The notes below the pieces were generated by a model, which made no database searches, had not been told where the DNA came from, and saw nothing but the letters and a program-made list of their open reading frames with translations. A program made the translations under genes and the position numbers. A DNA stretch of 64,000 nt, taken from the NCBI GenBank assembly GCA_963665185.2, contig CAXXPO010000009.1:119028-183027 (forward strand), given 5' to 3'. Each line of letters opens with the position of its first letter. Within the stretch, counting starts at the first letter, position 1. This stretch comes from G963665185 sp963665185. GTDB lineage: Bacteria > Desulfobacterota > Desulfovibrionia > Desulfovibrionales > Desulfovibrionaceae. Positions 26,578 to 35,655 of the stretch are shown here, in pieces.

Positions 26578-27054
26578 ATGGAAGAAACTCAGAAGAGACA
26601 AGATGTAGAACTTATGCAACTTGTCACATTCAGTATTGGTGATGAAGAATTCGGAGTCGATATCCTGAAGGTTCAGGAAATCATTCGAACCATGGAAATC
26701 ACCAAAGTTCCCAAGGCACCCCCATTTGTTGAAGGCGTGATCAATCTTCGGGGAAAAGTAATTCCCATCATTGATCTTCGTCGGCGGTTCGGACTGGATA
26801 CAAGGGGTCATGACAAAAATACCCGGATCATTGTTATTGAAATAAATAAAATGATTGTGGGTTTTGTCGTGGACTCTGTTTCTGAAGTCCTCAGAATTCC
26901 CGCAAGCACGGTGGAACCGCCGCCACCGGTTGTTGCAGGACTGGAATCTGAGTACATAAGCGGCGTGGGCAAGCTTGAAGACAGACTTCTTATTCTGCTT
27001 GACCTGGACAGACTTCTTTCCAGTGATGAAAAAAATCTGCTGAGCAGCGTCTAG
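26578..27054 (+). CDS. cheW: Chemotaxis coupling protein CheW (second copy)
   Basis: A 158-residue, single-domain CheW close to the standard form: 'MQLVTFSIGDEEFGVDILKVQEIIR', 'KAPPFVEGVINLRGKVIPIIDLR', 'VGFVVDSVSEVLRIP'. It bridges receptors and CheA. It lacks the N-terminal extension of the CheW in the che operon and stands alone, 9.6 kb from that operon. ATG 26578 has AGGAG 8 bases upstream; the open frame runs 57 bases further back through the leader hairpins and is not likely translated. Confidence 0.93.
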   Translation: MEETQKRQDVELMQLVTFSIGDEEFGVDILKVQEIIRTMEITKVPKAPPFVEGVINLRGKVIPIIDLRRRFGLDTRGHDKNTRIIVIEINKMIVGFVVDSVSEVLRIPASTVEPPPPVVAGLESEYISGVGKLEDRLLILLDLDRLLSSDEKNLLSSV

Positions 27055-27102
27055 TACATCATCAGCAGGTAAGAAAATTACCCCCATAATTCGATGCGAT
27101 AT

Positions 27103-27124
27103 CAAGGCGGCTTCGGCCGCCTTG
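27103..27124 (+). other. Stable UUCG hairpin after the second cheW
   Basis: Perfect nine-base stem CAAGGCGGC/GCCGCCTTG closed by a TTCG tetraloop, 48 bases after the cheW stop. No T-tract follows, so it may protect the mRNA 3' end rather than terminate. Confidence 0.55.
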
Positions 27125-27253
27125 AAGCTGGAATCGGCACAGCGGGACGAAAAGAGGGGGGGCCAAGCGGATATGAATGGATTTCATGACTAAATTGCCA
27201 TGGAAGTCATTTGCAAGCGCTTGCCATTTTGAGTTTACTTGTTTTTGTTTTTT

Positions 27254-27290
27254 AAGCCGTCCGCCCTTCTGGGATGGGCGGCTTTTGTTT
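27254..27290 (+). terminator. Terminator between cheW and mfd
   Basis: AAGCCG (27254-27259) can pair with CGGCTT (27279-27284), or CCGCCC (27261-27266) with GGGCGG (27276-27281); CTTTTGTTTT follows. It lies before the chosen mfd start, which argues against the longer mfd reading frame. Confidence 0.65.
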
Positions 27291-27316
27291 TGTGTCCACT
27301 AAGTCAAGGATCACAC

Positions 27317-30300
27317 GTGCACTTTCCCAAAGAACTTAATCTGTTTTTTGAAAACCGGAAAAGCCTTGTTAAAATATACAAGAGTGGTCCCGGAACACAG
27401 GCTTTTCTTGCGCACCAACTGGTAAGCCGTGGCGACAATGTAGTCATGGTGGTCCCAGGAGAACGTGAACTCGCGGAAATGAGGGCGCTGCTTGGAGCTT
27501 TTTCAAGCGGAACGCATGAGAATCCATGGGTGTACTTTCCTCCTTACCATCCGGATTCCACCGGCCCCCTGGAATGGGGAACCCGATGGACGGCTTTGCA
27601 TCGTCTCGACCAGGGATGCGTGGGAGGATGCGGTATGGGAGTACTGCTCTCCGTGGAATCCTTGCTGCCAAAATGGCCCTCCGTGGACGTTGCGGCCATG
27701 GCGCGTCTTGAATTGACCAAAGGCGAAGAAATCAATTCCGAAATCGTGTTGGAACAACTGGTGGAATGGGGCTACCGCAGGGTTCCCATGGTCACAGGGC
27801 CAGGCGAAATGGCCATGCGTGGCGATATCTTGGACGTCTACAGTCCAGCCCATGACAAACCTTTACGCCTTGAATTTTTTGGGGATGAGTTGGAGGCCTT
27901 GCGTCTTTTCAACCCTTCCAGCCAGCGGTCAGTGGATACCGTGGAAACCGCTCGTATTTTTCCTGTAGCGCCAGCTCTTTTGGGTGAACCGTTTTCTCGG
28001 CCGGGCCAATGCAAAGTGGAATGCGCTCAAAACAACAGGGCAGATCAATTCAAATACACGTGAGCACCTGCGCGGCCAAGTGCAGCAAGGAGATGGAACG
28101 CTTTGGCCTGGGCTGTATTATACTGATCCGGTCAGATTGCAGGAGTATTTTTCAAACAATACAGTCTTCCTTTTATGTGGTGCCGACGACCTGAGAGCCA
28201 AGCTCAAAGAGTCTGTCTGGGCCTGGGACGAGCATTTGGACAAATACGCACAAGACACAGGGGCCTCCTTTTCATCGGACCTTCTTCTCTGGCCTGCAGA
28301 AGACGCTCGTAAAACCTGGATAGAAGGTCGGCAGCTCGTTTTTGAAGATTTGGTCATGGGAGAGCGCAAGGAAGGTGTGGAACTGGAAGAGCGGCCTATT
28401 CGGGAATTTCAGGATTTATTTTGGAAGCCGGATCAACTCCGCCGTCCCTGGCAAACTATTGTGGATGCGTTCAAACAATGGAGCAAAACGGGGCAAACCA
28501 CCATGGTGGGGTTCCATTCCGAGAGGGCCAGGAAAAAATTTATCGATCTTGCCGTGCAGGACGAGCTGCCCTTGGATACACGGTTTGGTGAAAATCTTAA
28601 AGGCATTGCCGTACTGCTGTCTCCATTGCGCAATGGCATGGACCTTGTTTGGGCAGGATTGCGCATCCTTCCGGAAGGGGTGCTGCAACCACAGGCAAGC
28701 CGCAAGATATCGCGCAAGGATGCTGCTTTTGAAGGGCTCAAGCGGTATGACGATCTGGAGAGCAACGACCTTCTCGTGCACCGAGACTACGGGCTGTGTA
28801 TGTTTTCCGGTCTCAAACGCATCAGCGTGGGGGAAGTGGCCAACGACTATCTTCTTTTGCGGTTCGCCGGAGACGACAACTTGTATCTGCCTGTCGACCG
28901 AATGAGCCAAGTGCAGAAATACAAAGGACCGGAAGAGCAGCATCCGGCGCTGGACAACCTGCGCGGAACTCGTTGGAAGAGTGCCACCTTGCGGGCCAAG
29001 AAGGCCATTGAGCAAATAGCCCACGAATTAGTGGAGATGTATGCCTACCGCCAGGTGGCCAAAGGGTATGCCTACCAGCCGCCGGGTGAATTGTTTTTGG
29101 AGTTTGAAGCGTCTTTCGGATTTGAGGAAACGCCCGATCAAGCCAAGGCCATCCGTGAAGTACTGGAAGATATGGAACGGCCGGAACCCATGGATAGGCT
29201 CGTCTGTGGCGACGTGGGGTTTGGCAAGACGGAAGTGGCCATGCGCGCGGCATTTCGGGCGGTCCTGGATGGCAAGCAGGTGGCTATTTTATGTCCGACA
29301 ACCGTGCTGGCCGAACAGCATTATCAGAATTTTAAAAGCCGCATGCGGGATTACCCGGTGAATGTGGGAATGCTCTCGCGTTTCGTGACAAAAAAGGAGC
29401 AGCATCAAACCCTTGATGCCGCTAAGAAGGGTAAAATTGATATTTTAGTGGGAACGCATCGTCTGCTGTCCAAGGATGTGGACATACCTAACCTTGGATT
29501 GATGGTTCTGGATGAAGAGCAGCGATTCGGCGTCAAGCACAAGGAAAAACTCAAGGAACTCAAGCGTAGTGTGGACGCATTGACCCTGACGGCCACTCCC
29601 ATTCCACGTACATTGCAGCTTTCTCTTTCAGGCATTCGCTCTCTGAGCGTCATTGAAACGCCTCCGTTGGAACGAAAACCTGTGGAAACCGCCTTGCTGG
29701 AACGGGACGATCAACCTTTGCGCACCATTCTGCGGCGGGAACTGGATCGGGACGGGCAGATTTTTTGGGTGCACAACCGGGTCCGGACGTTGGACGGCGT
29801 TGCTGCCTATGTTTCCAAGCTTGCGCCGGATGCCCGCATAGGCATGGCGCATGGGCAGATGACGGCCGCGCGGCTGGAAGAAACCATGCATGCTTTTTGG
29901 CATGGAGAAATCGACATCCTTGTATGCACTTCCATTGTGGAATCAGGCCTTGATTTTCCCAACGCCAATACTCTTATAGTGGATCAGGCCCAGATGTTCG
30001 GATTGGGGCAGTTGTACCAGTTGCGGGGCAGGGTGGGGCGTAGCGAACGTCAGGCGTATGCCTATTTTGTCGTCCCAAACCTGGACGCGATTGCGGAAGA
30101 TGCAAAAAAACGGCTGCGCGTGATCTTGGACATGGATTTTTTGGGAGCTGGATTCCAGATCGCATTGGAAGATCTGAGACTGCGCGGTGCTGGAAATATT
30201 CTGGGCGAGGCACAATCCGGGCAAATCGCAAAAGTCGGTCTGGATCTGTTCATGGAAATGCTTGCCGAGGAGGTTGCCAGACTCAAGGGTGAAGATCTGC

Positions 30301-30782
30301 GGACCGTGCGGGATCCGGAGATCAGCTTTGTCTTTCCGGCCCATATTCCGGAAGACTATATCGCCGAGCCGCATGAACGACTCAAGTATTACCGGTCGCT
30401 TTCTGCAGCCAAAACCTTCGAGGCCGTGCGCGAAATTGCGGATGAAATGCGGGATCGGTTTGGTCCTCATAAGGAATCGTTATGCAATTTTTTATCCATG
30501 CTTGAACTGAAGCGGGTTCTCGCAGCCTTGGGGGCTGTTCGGGCTGATTTATTTCCGGGAAGAGCGGTCTGCAGGTGGGACGCTTCATGCCAGGGGCTTG
30601 ACCCCGACAAGGTCTTGCCATGGTTGCAAAAGCGTGTCACTTGGGCCAAACTTCTGCCCGACAACGGTCTGGAACTTCGTATGAAAGGAAACAATCCGTC
30701 AGGAGAAAATCAGGTATCCGACTCCCTGGCATTTTTTGCCCGGGAGTTGGCCCAACTCCTTGATGAGGAGCGTAGGCAATAA
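27317..30782 (+). CDS. mfd: Transcription-repair coupling factor Mfd, frameshifted in this sequence
   Basis: Removes RNA polymerase stalled at DNA damage and recruits UvrA. The first frame (from GTG 27317, SD AAGGA) carries the UvrB-like N-terminal part to 'ARIFPVAPALLGEP', then diverges and stops at 28063. Another frame, open by 27984, continues with family sequence (RANAKWNALK) to 30782: RNA-polymerase-interaction domain, helicase motif I VCGDVGFGKTEVAMRAAF, DEEQRFGVKHKEKLK, 'ATPIPRTLQ', and C-terminal TRCF domain. Removing one base near 27990-28010 (for example from T4 at 27992-27995) restores about 1154 residues, the usual length. Stop TAA shares a base with the next ATG. Confidence 0.92.
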
Positions 30783-31804
30783 TGACATCCGTTTCCATTA
30801 GTTTGAAACATGATTCTCTTCGGGGTGTTTTTATAGGTATGTTTTGTTTTCTGATCTTCGGGTGCACCCCGGATCAGAATGACCCTGGAGTGGTTGCACG
30901 TGTAAACGGGCATCCTATTTATTTGCGGCAGGTAGAGTTCAAAAATGATGTATCCTCTGTCATCGGACGCGACGAATACAACCCGAGCATTGAACAACTT
31001 CGTTTGGACTACGGACAGGCTCTCGGGGAGCTCATTGTGGAAGAGCTGGTGGCACAGGAACTGGAAGCAAAGGGCCTGAGTGTGACCTCCGAAGAATTGC
31101 AATTGGAGGAAGACAAAGTCCGCTCGGATTATCCAGAAGGCGGTTTTGAAGAAGCCTTGACTGAAGAATACGTAGATCTACGTGCTTGGCGGGAACAGCT
31201 GAAGGCCCGTCTCGGCATTGCAAAATTCATCAACTTGGTGCTGCGTCCATCCATAACTTTGGACCATCTGGAGGCCCAGAAATATTACAAGGAACATCTT
31301 GTTGATTTTTTTCTGCCATCCCAGGTGACATTTCTACTTATCAGCGGTCCAAACAGGGATTTGGTGGAAAAGGCTACGGCCTTTTATCATCAAGGGGTGG
31401 CTGCCGAAGAAGTTTCCCAAAAGCTCAAACATGTCGACGTCCGGCGTCTGCGGTTGCGTGACGACAGGTTGTCCGGTTCGTGGCGAAATATCATAAATTC
31501 GCTTCAGGCGGGTGAAGAAAGTACGATCATGGCTGGAGAGTCTGGCTTCCAGCGACTGATTTTGCTGCAACGTTCTCCCGGTATGCTCATGGATCTGTCC
31601 AAGGCGTATCCCGTGGTTGAGAAAATCCTGATTGAGCAGAAGGTTTCCCAGGCATACGACAAATGGTTTGCCCAGGCATTGGTCCAGGCCGATATAAAGG
31701 TCAGTAAATTGTTGTTGGAACGGCAAGTGGAGGAAGTTCCTTCGGCTTCCCATCAGAAACAGAAGGACACTGCTCCCGAATCGGTTCCCGATACTGGCAA
31801 ATAA
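30782..31804 (+). CDS. SurA-N-domain periplasmic foldase-like lipoprotein
   Basis: A 340-residue exported protein. The N-terminal hydrophobic stretch ends in FLIFGC, a lipobox, so it should be a lipoprotein. Residues about 38-150 resemble the SurA/PrsA N-terminal chaperone domain ('VVARVNGHPIYLRQVEFKND', 'LGELIVEELVAQELEAKGL'). The region after 'SQVTFLLIS' is where a parvulin domain would sit but is much diverged, so peptidyl-prolyl isomerase activity is doubtful. It overlaps the mfd stop by one base and is followed by a SurA gene; outer-membrane protein folding is the likely role. Confidence 0.8.
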   Translation: MTSVSISLKHDSLRGVFIGMFCFLIFGCTPDQNDPGVVARVNGHPIYLRQVEFKNDVSSVIGRDEYNPSIEQLRLDYGQALGELIVEELVAQELEAKGLSVTSEELQLEEDKVRSDYPEGGFEEALTEEYVDLRAWREQLKARLGIAKFINLVLRPSITLDHLEAQKYYKEHLVDFFLPSQVTFLLISGPNRDLVEKATAFYHQGVAAEEVSQKLKHVDVRRLRLRDDRLSGSWRNIINSLQAGEESTIMAGESGFQRLILLQRSPGMLMDLSKAYPVVEKILIEQKVSQAYDKWFAQALVQADIKVSKLLLERQVEEVPSASHQKQKDTAPESVPDTGK

Positions 31805-31894
31805 GGCGTTGCGAGAGGTTGTGGATACCCGTTGCATTAGTGTGCAAAAGGTACTAGGTTCGTTTGAAAAATAGAACTTGAGGATTCATTGCAG

Positions 31895-32872
31895 ATGATT
31901 GGAAATATGTGTGCTTTTCTTCCTGGAAAATATAGAACCGCACGGTTCGCTATCGTGTTTTCCCTGTGTTGCATGGCTCTTCCTCTGTCCTCGGTATCCG
32001 CCCAGACCGTTGACCGTATAATTGCGGTCATCAATGGAAATAAAATCATAACCCAGTTTGATCTTGACCGGGAAATGCAGCCTCTTTTGGCCCGATTTGA
32101 GGGCCGGGAATTGTCCTCAGCGGAAAAAAAACAAGTTATCGGCGCACAGCAACAACTTCTCAACCGCATGGTGGACGACTACCTATTGGCGTCCGAAGCG
32201 GAAGCCCTGGGGTTGAGCGTTTCCAAAACTGAAATTGAAAATCAGATCAATCAGATCAAGCAATCCAACGGACTGACCGACGAAGGGTTGGAAGAACAGC
32301 TGCGTTTGCAAAAAATGACCCGTGCCCAGTATGAGGACAATCTCCGCAGAAGTATGCTTCAGCATCGTCTTCTGGGGGTGATGGTTCGCCGCAAGGTCGT
32401 TGTTACGGATAATGAAATCCAGACGTATTATAACGAACATAGAAAAGATTACGCGCAAGACAAAAAAGTCCACCTTGAACTGCTGCTTCTGCCTGTATCG
32501 GTAGATGCAATGGCTGTACGTAAAGACTTGATGAATGGCTCCATTACATTTGAAGAAGCCATTCAAAAGTACGCAACAGGGCAGGCTGCGACCATGTGTG
32601 GCGACATGGGAGAATTGGATTGGACCGAACTGTCGCCGGACTGGAAGGCATCTTTGGAAGATCTCAAGGCCGGAGAAATAAGCACGCCTTTTCCGCTCTC
32701 CGGCTATAATGCTGTTCTTAAGCTTGTGAGTGCGGCCTCCAGCGAAATCAAGCCGCTTTCGGAAGTGCGTGATGCCATTTATGACCGTTTGAGTCAGCCG
32801 AAATTTGAAACGTTGTATGAAAACTATCTGGCAAAGCTGCGTGGCAAAGCCATTATCGACATCAAGTTGTAA
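31895..32872 (+). CDS. SurA-like peptidyl-prolyl isomerase / periplasmic chaperone
   Basis: A 325-residue exported protein. The signal peptide ends in VSA-Q after a hydrophobic core (FAIVFSLCCMALPLS). The mature N-terminus 'TVDRIIAVINGNKIITQFDLD' is the SurA signature; SurA_N runs to about 180 and a single rotamase domain covers about 190-290 ('KVHLELLLLP', 'YATGQAATMCGDMGELDW'). E. coli SurA has two parvulin domains; one is usual in Deltaproteobacteria. ATG 31895 is preferred over TTG 31889 because spacing from GAGGA is better. Confidence 0.87.
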   Translation: MIGNMCAFLPGKYRTARFAIVFSLCCMALPLSSVSAQTVDRIIAVINGNKIITQFDLDREMQPLLARFEGRELSSAEKKQVIGAQQQLLNRMVDDYLLASEAEALGLSVSKTEIENQINQIKQSNGLTDEGLEEQLRLQKMTRAQYEDNLRRSMLQHRLLGVMVRRKVVVTDNEIQTYYNEHRKDYAQDKKVHLELLLLPVSVDAMAVRKDLMNGSITFEEAIQKYATGQAATMCGDMGELDWTELSPDWKASLEDLKAGEISTPFPLSGYNAVLKLVSAASSEIKPLSEVRDAIYDRLSQPKFETLYENYLAKLRGKAIIDIKL

Positions 32873-32932
32873 GTCTGTTCATTTATCATCTTGTTCGTTT
32901 AAACCATAAAACCACAAGGCTGGAGAGAAATC

Positions 32933-33892
32933 ATGGATTTACGGGAGCTGGGGGTTCAGCTGAAGGAGCGCCGAGAGGCTCTGGGGCTGTCGCTGGATGA
33001 GGTTATTCAGCGTACGAAGATCAGTCGCCGGAATATCTCTGCCATCGAAGAGGGCAATCGTGACGATCTTCCCCATCCCGTGTACTCCAAAGGGTTCATT
33101 AAGAATTATGCCCGGCTTTTGTCCATGGACATGGCAGAGGTGGAGCGGATACTGAATCTGGAGTTCGCAGAGGCCGAAGAGTCTCAGGCCGTAGCGGAGG
33201 AAGCCCTGGATGACCTGAAGCGCGATATCCGCCTACATGCAGACGCTGCTCGAAACAAAAATCGCGGAAAGACGGGACGGGCTATTTTCGTAGGAATTAT
33301 TCTGGTGGCCGCCATTGCCGTGGGCGTGTGGTTTTTGCCGTCAATTCTTCCCAAAACATCCCCCCCCACTGCCTCCGTCTCCTCAATAGCCGAAACATCA
33401 TCTTCCGTCTCGTCCCCGACAGGGGAGTCTTCTGTCAATGGTGAAACCGGCCTTGATGCGGACGCAACGGAAGTTCCTTCCGGTAATGACAATCCGGTAG
33501 AGGTTGACGATGACGGGGAGGCCATGGACAAGGCTGTCAGCCCCCAAAGGGCGGAACAACCTTACGAATCTAAAAACAGCTCCCTGGCTGATGAAAATGT
33601 TGTTGTGCCCCCCGCTCCTGTCTTGTCCGCAAGCCCGGAGGCCCAGGCACCTTCTTCGGAAAGGAATAACGTTGTCATTATCGCTCGTGAAAAATGCTGG
33701 TTGACCGGCACTGCGGACGATGCAACCACCCGAGAAGTTTTTCTGCTTCCCGGCGACAAAGTGACTCTTGATTTTAAAAAACGCATGGTCGTCAAACTTG
33801 GCAACGGGGGCGGAGTGGATGTTCTCTACAATGGCAAGCAGGTGGATACCGGGGTCGTTTCAGGAGCTGTGAAAACTCTTGTTTTTCCGTAG
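32933..33892 (+). CDS. RodZ-like protein: N-terminal HTH, one TM segment, C-terminal DUF4115
   Basis: Residues 1-85 are an HTH_25 domain ('DLRELGVQLKERREALGLSLDEVIQRTKISRRNISAIEEGN', 'VYSKGFIKNYARLLSMD'); one membrane helix at about 118-140; then a Ser/Thr/Pro-rich periplasmic linker and a C-terminal DUF4115 beta domain ('NVVIIAREKCWLTGTAD', 'LLPGDKVTLDF'). This order is that of RodZ, which links MreB to the membrane and sets rod shape. mreB itself lies 25 kb away. Length 319 fits. Confidence 0.87.
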   Translation: MDLRELGVQLKERREALGLSLDEVIQRTKISRRNISAIEEGNRDDLPHPVYSKGFIKNYARLLSMDMAEVERILNLEFAEAEESQAVAEEALDDLKRDIRLHADAARNKNRGKTGRAIFVGIILVAAIAVGVWFLPSILPKTSPPTASVSSIAETSSSVSSPTGESSVNGETGLDADATEVPSGNDNPVEVDDDGEAMDKAVSPQRAEQPYESKNSSLADENVVVPPAPVLSASPEAQAPSSERNNVVIIAREKCWLTGTADDATTREVFLLPGDKVTLDFKKRMVVKLGNGGGVDVLYNGKQVDTGVVSGAVKTLVFP

Positions 33893-33993
33893 TTTTTTGG
33901 CCCAATAGCACCTTAGACTGCAATAATACGGACGACGATGGACGGTCCTGTCCCCTTTTTTATTCATAATCATTGTTGCGATGTGATCCTGCC

Positions 33994-34731
33994 ATGGAAT
34001 TCACTGAAGACGTATGCATCCTGAAGGTTGGCCTGTTTCGAGAGACCGACCTCTGGGTGCGTTACCTTTCCCCTTCCAAAGGGGTGCTGACATCCTTTGC
34101 GTTCGGCGGGGCCATCAGTCGTCGTCGGTTCTGCGGGTGTCTGGATGTCCTGAACGTCGTCCGTTTACACGTCAAGTCGGCCAAAGGAGGCAGATACCTT
34201 CAACTTAACGAGGGAACTTTGCTGCGCCGGCATGGAACAATCGCCACCGACCTGAAACGTCTGGGAATGGCGGTGAACTGCTTGCGGTTTACCGAGTACG
34301 TTCAGGCTGGACCGGACAACGCCCAGGCTGCTTACGCCCTCCTTGTGGAATCCTTGGGAGTGCTTGAATCCGAGACTGTTCTTCCCGAGGGGTTTCCCCA
34401 GTTTTATCGCGCCAAAATGGCTTTTGAACAGGGATATATGCCGGAACTCAAGACTTGCCATGTCTGCGGTCAGGATATACATCAAAAGGCCTTCTCTTAC
34501 TTCAAGATCGACCAGGGCTTTGTGTCCTGCAGTCAATGCGGAGCAAGAGGTGGGTTGACGTTGTCTGTCTGCGGACAGGCCGTAGGTGCGTTGGACTTTC
34601 TGGCTGACAGCAGGCCGGGCGACTGGAAAGGGTTGGCTCTCGCTCCGACAGTCAAAGGGGACGTTTTTCGTTTGATTAATGGATTTTTGGAGTATCATCT
34701 GGGGAGAAACCGCCCGACAGGCTGTTTTTAA
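33994..34731 (+). CDS. recO: DNA repair protein RecO
   Basis: Recombination mediator that, with RecR, loads RecA on SSB-coated DNA. 245 residues. The N-terminal OB-fold covers about 1-80 ('FTEDVCILKVGLFRETDLWVRYLSP', 'GVLTSFAFGGAISRRRFCG'); a helical domain follows; a four-Cys zinc site is visible in CHVCGQ near 155 and CSQCGA near 180. No good SD precedes either possible start; ATG 33994 gives the usual N-terminus. Confidence 0.9.
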   Translation: MEFTEDVCILKVGLFRETDLWVRYLSPSKGVLTSFAFGGAISRRRFCGCLDVLNVVRLHVKSAKGGRYLQLNEGTLLRRHGTIATDLKRLGMAVNCLRFTEYVQAGPDNAQAAYALLVESLGVLESETVLPEGFPQFYRAKMAFEQGYMPELKTCHVCGQDIHQKAFSYFKIDQGFVSCSQCGARGGLTLSVCGQAVGALDFLADSRPGDWKGLALAPTVKGDVFRLINGFLEYHLGRNRPTGCF

Positions 34732-34761
34732 AATACTCTCTGGAAAAAACGGGATAAAGGC

Positions 34762-35649
34762 ATGACCTTTCAAAACGTGATTCTCACCTTGCAACGGTTC
34801 TGGTCCGACTATGGATGCCTGATAGGCATGCCCGTCGATATCGAGGTTGGCGCGGGTACTTTCAATCCGCATACATTTTTACGCGTTATCGGGCCCGAGC
34901 CTTGGAATGTAGCGTATGTGGAGCCGTCCCGGCGACCTACGGACGGACGGTATGGAGAAAACCCCAACCGCCTGCAGCATTATTTTCAGTTCCAGGTCAT
35001 TCTCAAGCCATCCCCTGCGGACGTGCAGGACTTGTATCTGAAAAGCCTTGGAGCCATTGGCCTTGATCCCACAATGCACGATATCCGTTTTGTCGAGGAC
35101 GACTGGGAATCTCCAACCCTGGGCGCCTGGGGGCTTGGCTGGGAAGTCTGGCTGGATGGTATGGAGATTACTCAGTTCACATACTTCCAGCAGGTGGGAG
35201 GAATCGACCTCAAACCCGTCAGCGTGGAATTGACATACGGCCTTGAGCGTATCTGCATGTATCTCCAGGGCAAGGAATCGATCTACGATTTGAATTGGAA
35301 CGAAAAGGTCACGTATGGTCAGATCTACCACCAGAACGAAGTCGAACAATCTCGCTATAATTTTGAAGAAAGCAACGCCTCCATGCTGCTGAATATGTTC
35401 GATTCATTTGAATCCGAATGTCTGAAACTGTGCAAGAGCGGTCTGCCATGGCCAGCTTACGACTATTGTTTGAAGTGCTCGCATACGTTCAATTTACTTG
35501 ATGCACGTGGCGCAATTTCCATTACTGAGCGCACAGGATATATTGGTCGTGTGCGCAATCTGGCCAGCCGTGTCGCCCGTCTTTATTCTGAGCAGCGGGC
35601 CGAGTTCGGACACCCCATGCTTGAATCCGACAGCAACGCCAAAGGATAG
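34762..35649 (+). CDS. glyQ: Glycyl-tRNA synthetase alpha subunit
   Basis: Catalytic subunit of the bacterial alpha2beta2 glycine-tRNA ligase. 295 residues, the normal size. Visible class II aminoacylation core: 'TFQNVILTLQRFWSDYGCLI', 'PEPWNVAYVEPSRRPTDGRYGENPNR' (motif 2-like region), 'VDLKP'-type stretch 'GGIDLKPVSVELTYGLERICMYLQ' (motif 3). It is followed six bases later by glyS, the beta subunit. Confidence 0.96.
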   Translation: MTFQNVILTLQRFWSDYGCLIGMPVDIEVGAGTFNPHTFLRVIGPEPWNVAYVEPSRRPTDGRYGENPNRLQHYFQFQVILKPSPADVQDLYLKSLGAIGLDPTMHDIRFVEDDWESPTLGAWGLGWEVWLDGMEITQFTYFQQVGGIDLKPVSVELTYGLERICMYLQGKESIYDLNWNEKVTYGQIYHQNEVEQSRYNFEESNASMLLNMFDSFESECLKLCKSGLPWPAYDYCLKCSHTFNLLDARGAISITERTGYIGRVRNLASRVARLYSEQRAEFGHPMLESDSNAKG

Positions 35650-35655
35650 ATCGTC

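Noticed and set aside
27239..27316. Upstream extension of the mfd frame to a TTG at 27239
   Set aside because: This part overlaps a terminator hairpin; GTG 27317 has an SD and the family N-terminus.
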